5,767 bases of DNA from CAZOBJ01 sp964577825 (lineage in GTDB: Bacteria > Planctomycetota > SZUA-567 > JAFGNG01), in NCBI GenBank assembly GCA_964577825.1, contig CAZOBJ010000157.1:1-5767 (forward strand), read 5' to 3'. The position numbers and the translations under genes were made by a program. The notes under the pieces are model-generated. The model did no database searches. It saw only the letters and a program-made list of their open reading frames with translations, and was not told the origin of the DNA. Shown here piece after piece: positions 3,138 through 5,767 of the stretch (position 1 is the first letter of the stretch; every line of letters begins with the position of its first letter).

Positions 3138-5594
3138 ATGTTCTCGATGAAGACCCCGGTCGTCGTCGTGCATCCCCACGCGGCCACGGAGGAGAAGGTC
3201 GCGGCCAAGTACCTGCAGGACTACCTGTGGAAGATCCGCAACGGAATCGTGCGGATCAAGGAGACCGCCGACGGGATCGACCCGCATACCCGCGGGCCGC
3301 TCTCGAACTGCATCCATGTGGGCAAGACTCTGCTGCGCGCCCGCCCCGAGGGCCGCGACGCGCCGAAGCTCGCCGACCAGGAGGTCTTGCTCCGCAAGAC
3401 GCCGGACGCCCTGTTCCTGGCCGGCGGAGGTAAGACGGGCGACATCTACGCAGTGTGGACCTTTCTGCGTGACTACCTGGGCTGCCGGTTTCTCACGCCC
3501 GACGTCGAGCGGCTGCCCGAGAAGCTTCCCGAGAGGCTGCCGGAGCGATTCGAGGTCCGCACGCGCCCGGCCTTCGCGTACCGCGATCACCTGTACTACT
3601 TCATGACTCCGGGCGACTGGGCGCTCAAGAACCGCGTGAACGGCCACTTCACCAACCTCACCTCGCTGCAGGGCGGACGCGTCGGATTCTATCCATTCGT
3701 GCACACCTTCTCCCGCCTGGTGCCGCCGTCCGAATACTACGAGGAACACCCTGAATACTTTTCCCTGATCGACGGATACCGCAGCCCCAAGCAGCTGTGC
3801 CTGAGCAACCCGGACGTGCAACGCATCGCGGTCGAGCGCGTGCTCGCGTGGGCGGATGAGCACCCGGAGTTCGACATCTTCCCGGTCGATGAGAACGATC
3901 ATGGCGGGTACTGCGAGTGCGAGGCCTGCCAGCGGATGAACGGCGACGAGACCGCGCAAGGCGGACAGCTCTTCCGGTTCGCGAACCTCATCGCCCGCGA
4001 GCTGCGCAGGCACCATCCGGACAAGTATGTGGAGTGCCTCAGCTACTCGTACGCCAAACAGCCGCCCAGGTCCTTCGCCCTGGAGCCCAATATCATCATT
4101 CGGCTGTGCCAGGAGGCCCTGGTCTGTCGCGACCCGGCCGCGCTCGAGCGCTTCCGCCGCGAGGAGCTGCGCCGATGGCAGGACGCGGTCCGCACCATAT
4201 TCCTTTGGTACTACACACATTCCGAAGACCGACTGATGCCGTTTCTTGTGACCAAGCGCGTGCAGCCGTCCATGCAGTTCTACCGCGACAAGGGCGTGCA
4301 GGGCATCTTCTTCGAGGATCGGCCTTGCGAGCGCGGCGGGGTCGAGTGCACACGCCTGCGCACATACGTGCTCTCCCAGCTTTTGTGGGACCCGGACACG
4401 GACGTGGACCGCCACGTCGACGACTTCCTGGCCGCGTACTACGGGCCCGGCGCCGAGGTCGTGCGCTCCTGCTACGACCAGGCCTATGCCATCTACGACC
4501 GCCTGCGAGCCGAGTTCGACGACCGATATCGCGCCAGCACCCAGGCCGCGCCGGACTACGGCGCGATCTTCGGGTACCAATGGGCCCAGCCGGGCTCGTT
4601 CTCGAACCGGTACATGGTCGAGCTCGAGCGCGCATGCAGGCCGTTCCTGGACGAGGCGCGGCGCACCATCGACGACCCGACCTATGGGCCGCGCATGGAC
4701 GAGGTCCTGATGCCCTTTGACTATTTCGACCTCTTCGCAAGAGACCCCAAGCCGCGCCTGGCCGCGAACGGCGCCTGGCCCCTGTACCTGCCGCCCGAAC
4801 GCCGCGAGCGCGCGCAGGCCTACATCGAGCGGCTCATTCCCTACGACGGGCCCATGAACACGGGGCAGTACACGCATGAGGCCCTGCAGGAGTCGATCGC
4901 ACGACACGACGTCAAGCCGATCGAAAACGACCGTCTGCAGGCGCTCATCCTCCTCGAGTCGGGCGCGCGCATGGTGTCTCTCTTGTTCAAACCCTCGGGC
5001 CGCCAGCTCATCCCCTGCGAGCAGAACATCACCAACTTCCGTAGCACAGGCTACGAAGAATACGCCACGTTCCAGTATCACGGCCCTGGATACCGAGAGC
5101 CCTATACCTGTCTAGAGGCGTCCGAGGAGACGGCCCGGTTCCGCGCGGAACTGGCCAACGGCTTCGCCCTGGAGCGCTGCTATCGGCTGGACGGTAGCGC
5201 GCTGCGCACCGAGACTACCCTCATCAACCTGGCCGACATGGCGAAGACGGCCATCCTGCGCTGGCACGCCCGGTGGAAGTGCGACCCAGTGACCGACACG
5301 CTGGCCCTCCAAACCGACGAGAAAGAAGCGATACACACACTCAAGGACGTGAACGAGCACAAGGAGCGCCACCATCTTGCGCCCGCGCCGGACGGGGTCT
5401 ACAGGCTGCGTCTGCTGTCCCAAGGGGTCCTGATCACACACGCCTTTGCGCCCGTGGATATCGATCGGTTCTTTGTAGTGTGCTCGTCCCGGGCCGGCCA
5501 GTCCGTGATACCGGACTTCATTAGCGCAGGCCATACGCTCGAGCCGGGTCATGCATACACCTGGGCGCATTCGATCACGGTGCAAGGCCTATAG
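3138..5594 (+). CDS. DUF4838-type glycosidase-like protein with C-terminal mutarotase-like region
   Basis: The protein has 818 residues. Residues about 5-145 resemble the alpha/beta N-terminal domain shared by GH67 and GH20 enzymes, including the typical run GGGKTGDIYAVWTFLRDYLG (97-115) and FLTPDVERLP. Residues about 148-460 match the DUF4838 pattern: YRDHLYYF, KNRVNG, a catalytic-looking strand FPVDENDHGG (248-257), a C-x-C-x2-C cluster at C259, C261 and C264, then IIIRLCQEA, TIFLWYYTH and GIFFEDRPC. D251, E252, D254, E393 and D394 are candidate active-site acids; none can be assigned. Residues about 598-818 (LLESGARMVSLLFKPSGRQLIP to the final TWAHSITV) resemble a galactose-mutarotase-like beta-sandwich. 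The likely role is binding or hydrolysis of a uronic-acid- or amino-sugar-containing glycan, but no substrate is proven. The N-terminus MFSMKTPVVVVHP has no signal peptide, suggesting cytoplasmic action. It stops at TAG. Confidence 0.85.
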   Translation: MFSMKTPVVVVHPHAATEEKVAAKYLQDYLWKIRNGIVRIKETADGIDPHTRGPLSNCIHVGKTLLRARPEGRDAPKLADQEVLLRKTPDALFLAGGGKTGDIYAVWTFLRDYLGCRFLTPDVERLPEKLPERLPERFEVRTRPAFAYRDHLYYFMTPGDWALKNRVNGHFTNLTSLQGGRVGFYPFVHTFSRLVPPSEYYEEHPEYFSLIDGYRSPKQLCLSNPDVQRIAVERVLAWADEHPEFDIFPVDENDHGGYCECEACQRMNGDETAQGGQLFRFANLIARELRRHHPDKYVECLSYSYAKQPPRSFALEPNIIIRLCQEALVCRDPAALERFRREELRRWQDAVRTIFLWYYTHSEDRLMPFLVTKRVQPSMQFYRDKGVQGIFFEDRPCERGGVECTRLRTYVLSQLLWDPDTDVDRHVDDFLAAYYGPGAEVVRSCYDQAYAIYDRLRAEFDDRYRASTQAAPDYGAIFGYQWAQPGSFSNRYMVELERACRPFLDEARRTIDDPTYGPRMDEVLMPFDYFDLFARDPKPRLAANGAWPLYLPPERRERAQAYIERLIPYDGPMNTGQYTHEALQESIARHDVKPIENDRLQALILLESGARMVSLLFKPSGRQLIPCEQNITNFRSTGYEEYATFQYHGPGYREPYTCLEASEETARFRAELANGFALERCYRLDGSALRTETTLINLADMAKTAILRWHARWKCDPVTDTLALQTDEKEAIHTLKDVNEHKERHHLAPAPDGVYRLRLLSQGVLITHAFAPVDIDRFFVVCSSRAGQSVIPDFISAGHTLEPGHAYTWAHSITVQGL

Positions 5595-5767
5595 ACCGGC
5601 CCGCTCGACCTCCGCGCGGCGGCCTTGGCCGCTACTGGCGAACGGATCGCTTGGCCTCTTCAAGCGCGCGTCAGCCTGAGCCCGGCGCACCGGCGGGCAA
5701 GAGCCCAGGGCTTTAGGATCGGATCTGCGTAGCGCTCGCGCAGTCCCAGTGCTCCGCGCCACCTCGC
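5595..5767 (+). other. Non-coding tail after the glycosidase-like gene
   Basis: No gene start or RNA gene is recognisable in these 173 bases. GCGGCC-TT-GGCCGC at 5619-5632, 24 bases after the stop codon, can form a short G+C-rich hairpin. It is followed by TACTGG rather than a T-run, so it could be a factor-dependent or weak terminator at most. The 12-mer at 5725-5736 also occurs upstream of the gene. Confidence 0.4.

Noticed and set aside
2967..5081. 704-codon ORF on the minus strand opposite the glycosidase-like gene
   Set aside because: The translation is rich in valine, histidine, arginine and leucine without any domain motif, and the plus strand carries clear family signatures over the same span. 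It is a shadow caused by high G+C at third codon positions.
5619..5632. Intrinsic terminator after the glycosidase-like gene
   Set aside because: The stem is real, but the loop is only two bases (or four with a shorter stem) and no T-run follows.

Overview
This window reads as accessory DNA from a G+C-rich bacterial chromosome. Two protein families are visible beside the insertion sequence: a URO-D/MtaA-like protein and a large DUF4838-type glycosidase-like protein. Both are frequent in Planctomycetota, Lentisphaerota, Hydrogenedentota and similar, often metagenome-derived, lineages. That placement is an inference from gene content; no marker gene is present. No rRNA, tRNA, CRISPR array or recognisable defence system was found.

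Positions 1-1395 hold an apparently complete IS3-family insertion sequence with its transposase on the minus strand. OrfA (969-1256) carries a helix-turn-helix and a leucine zipper. OrfB (28-972) is the DDE integrase-like catalytic part. They overlap by ATGA, and an A8 slippery run at 986-993 lies at the exact place where a -1 frameshift would give a 409-residue OrfAB. Imperfect terminal repeats sit at 1-27 and about 1369-1395. The left end carries an outward TTGACA and the right end begins TATCCT, so joining the ends in a transposon circle would build a junction promoter. The window starts exactly at the element's end, so its left flank and target duplication cannot be seen.

Positions 1396-1703 form a leader region with no substantial gene. 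It contains an 11-codon ORF with a strong ribosome binding site, competing hairpins and a plausible sigma70-like promoter. Positions 1704-2780 encode a full-length URO-D-superfamily protein (358 codons) broken by one in-frame TAG at 2166-2168. The reading frame and family resemblance continue unchanged past the stop, so this is a very young pseudogene, a sequencing error or, less likely, a recoded stop. Its metal-site region reads M-A-D-G-C where MtaA/MtbA-type methyltransferases have H-x-C-G.

After a 357-bp gap with a small tandem repeat, positions 3138-5594 encode an 818-residue protein. It has a GH67/GH20-like N-terminal domain, a DUF4838-type TIM-barrel-like region with a C-x-C-x2-C cluster, and a C-terminal region resembling galactose-mutarotase-like beta-sandwiches. 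It has no signal peptide from the start chosen here. The last 173 bases hold no gene.

The URO-D-like gene and the glycosidase are co-oriented and may belong to one carbohydrate or demethylation locus, but the gap and separate ribosome binding sites do not prove a shared transcript. The insertion sequence faces away from them and may have cut off their original upstream region.
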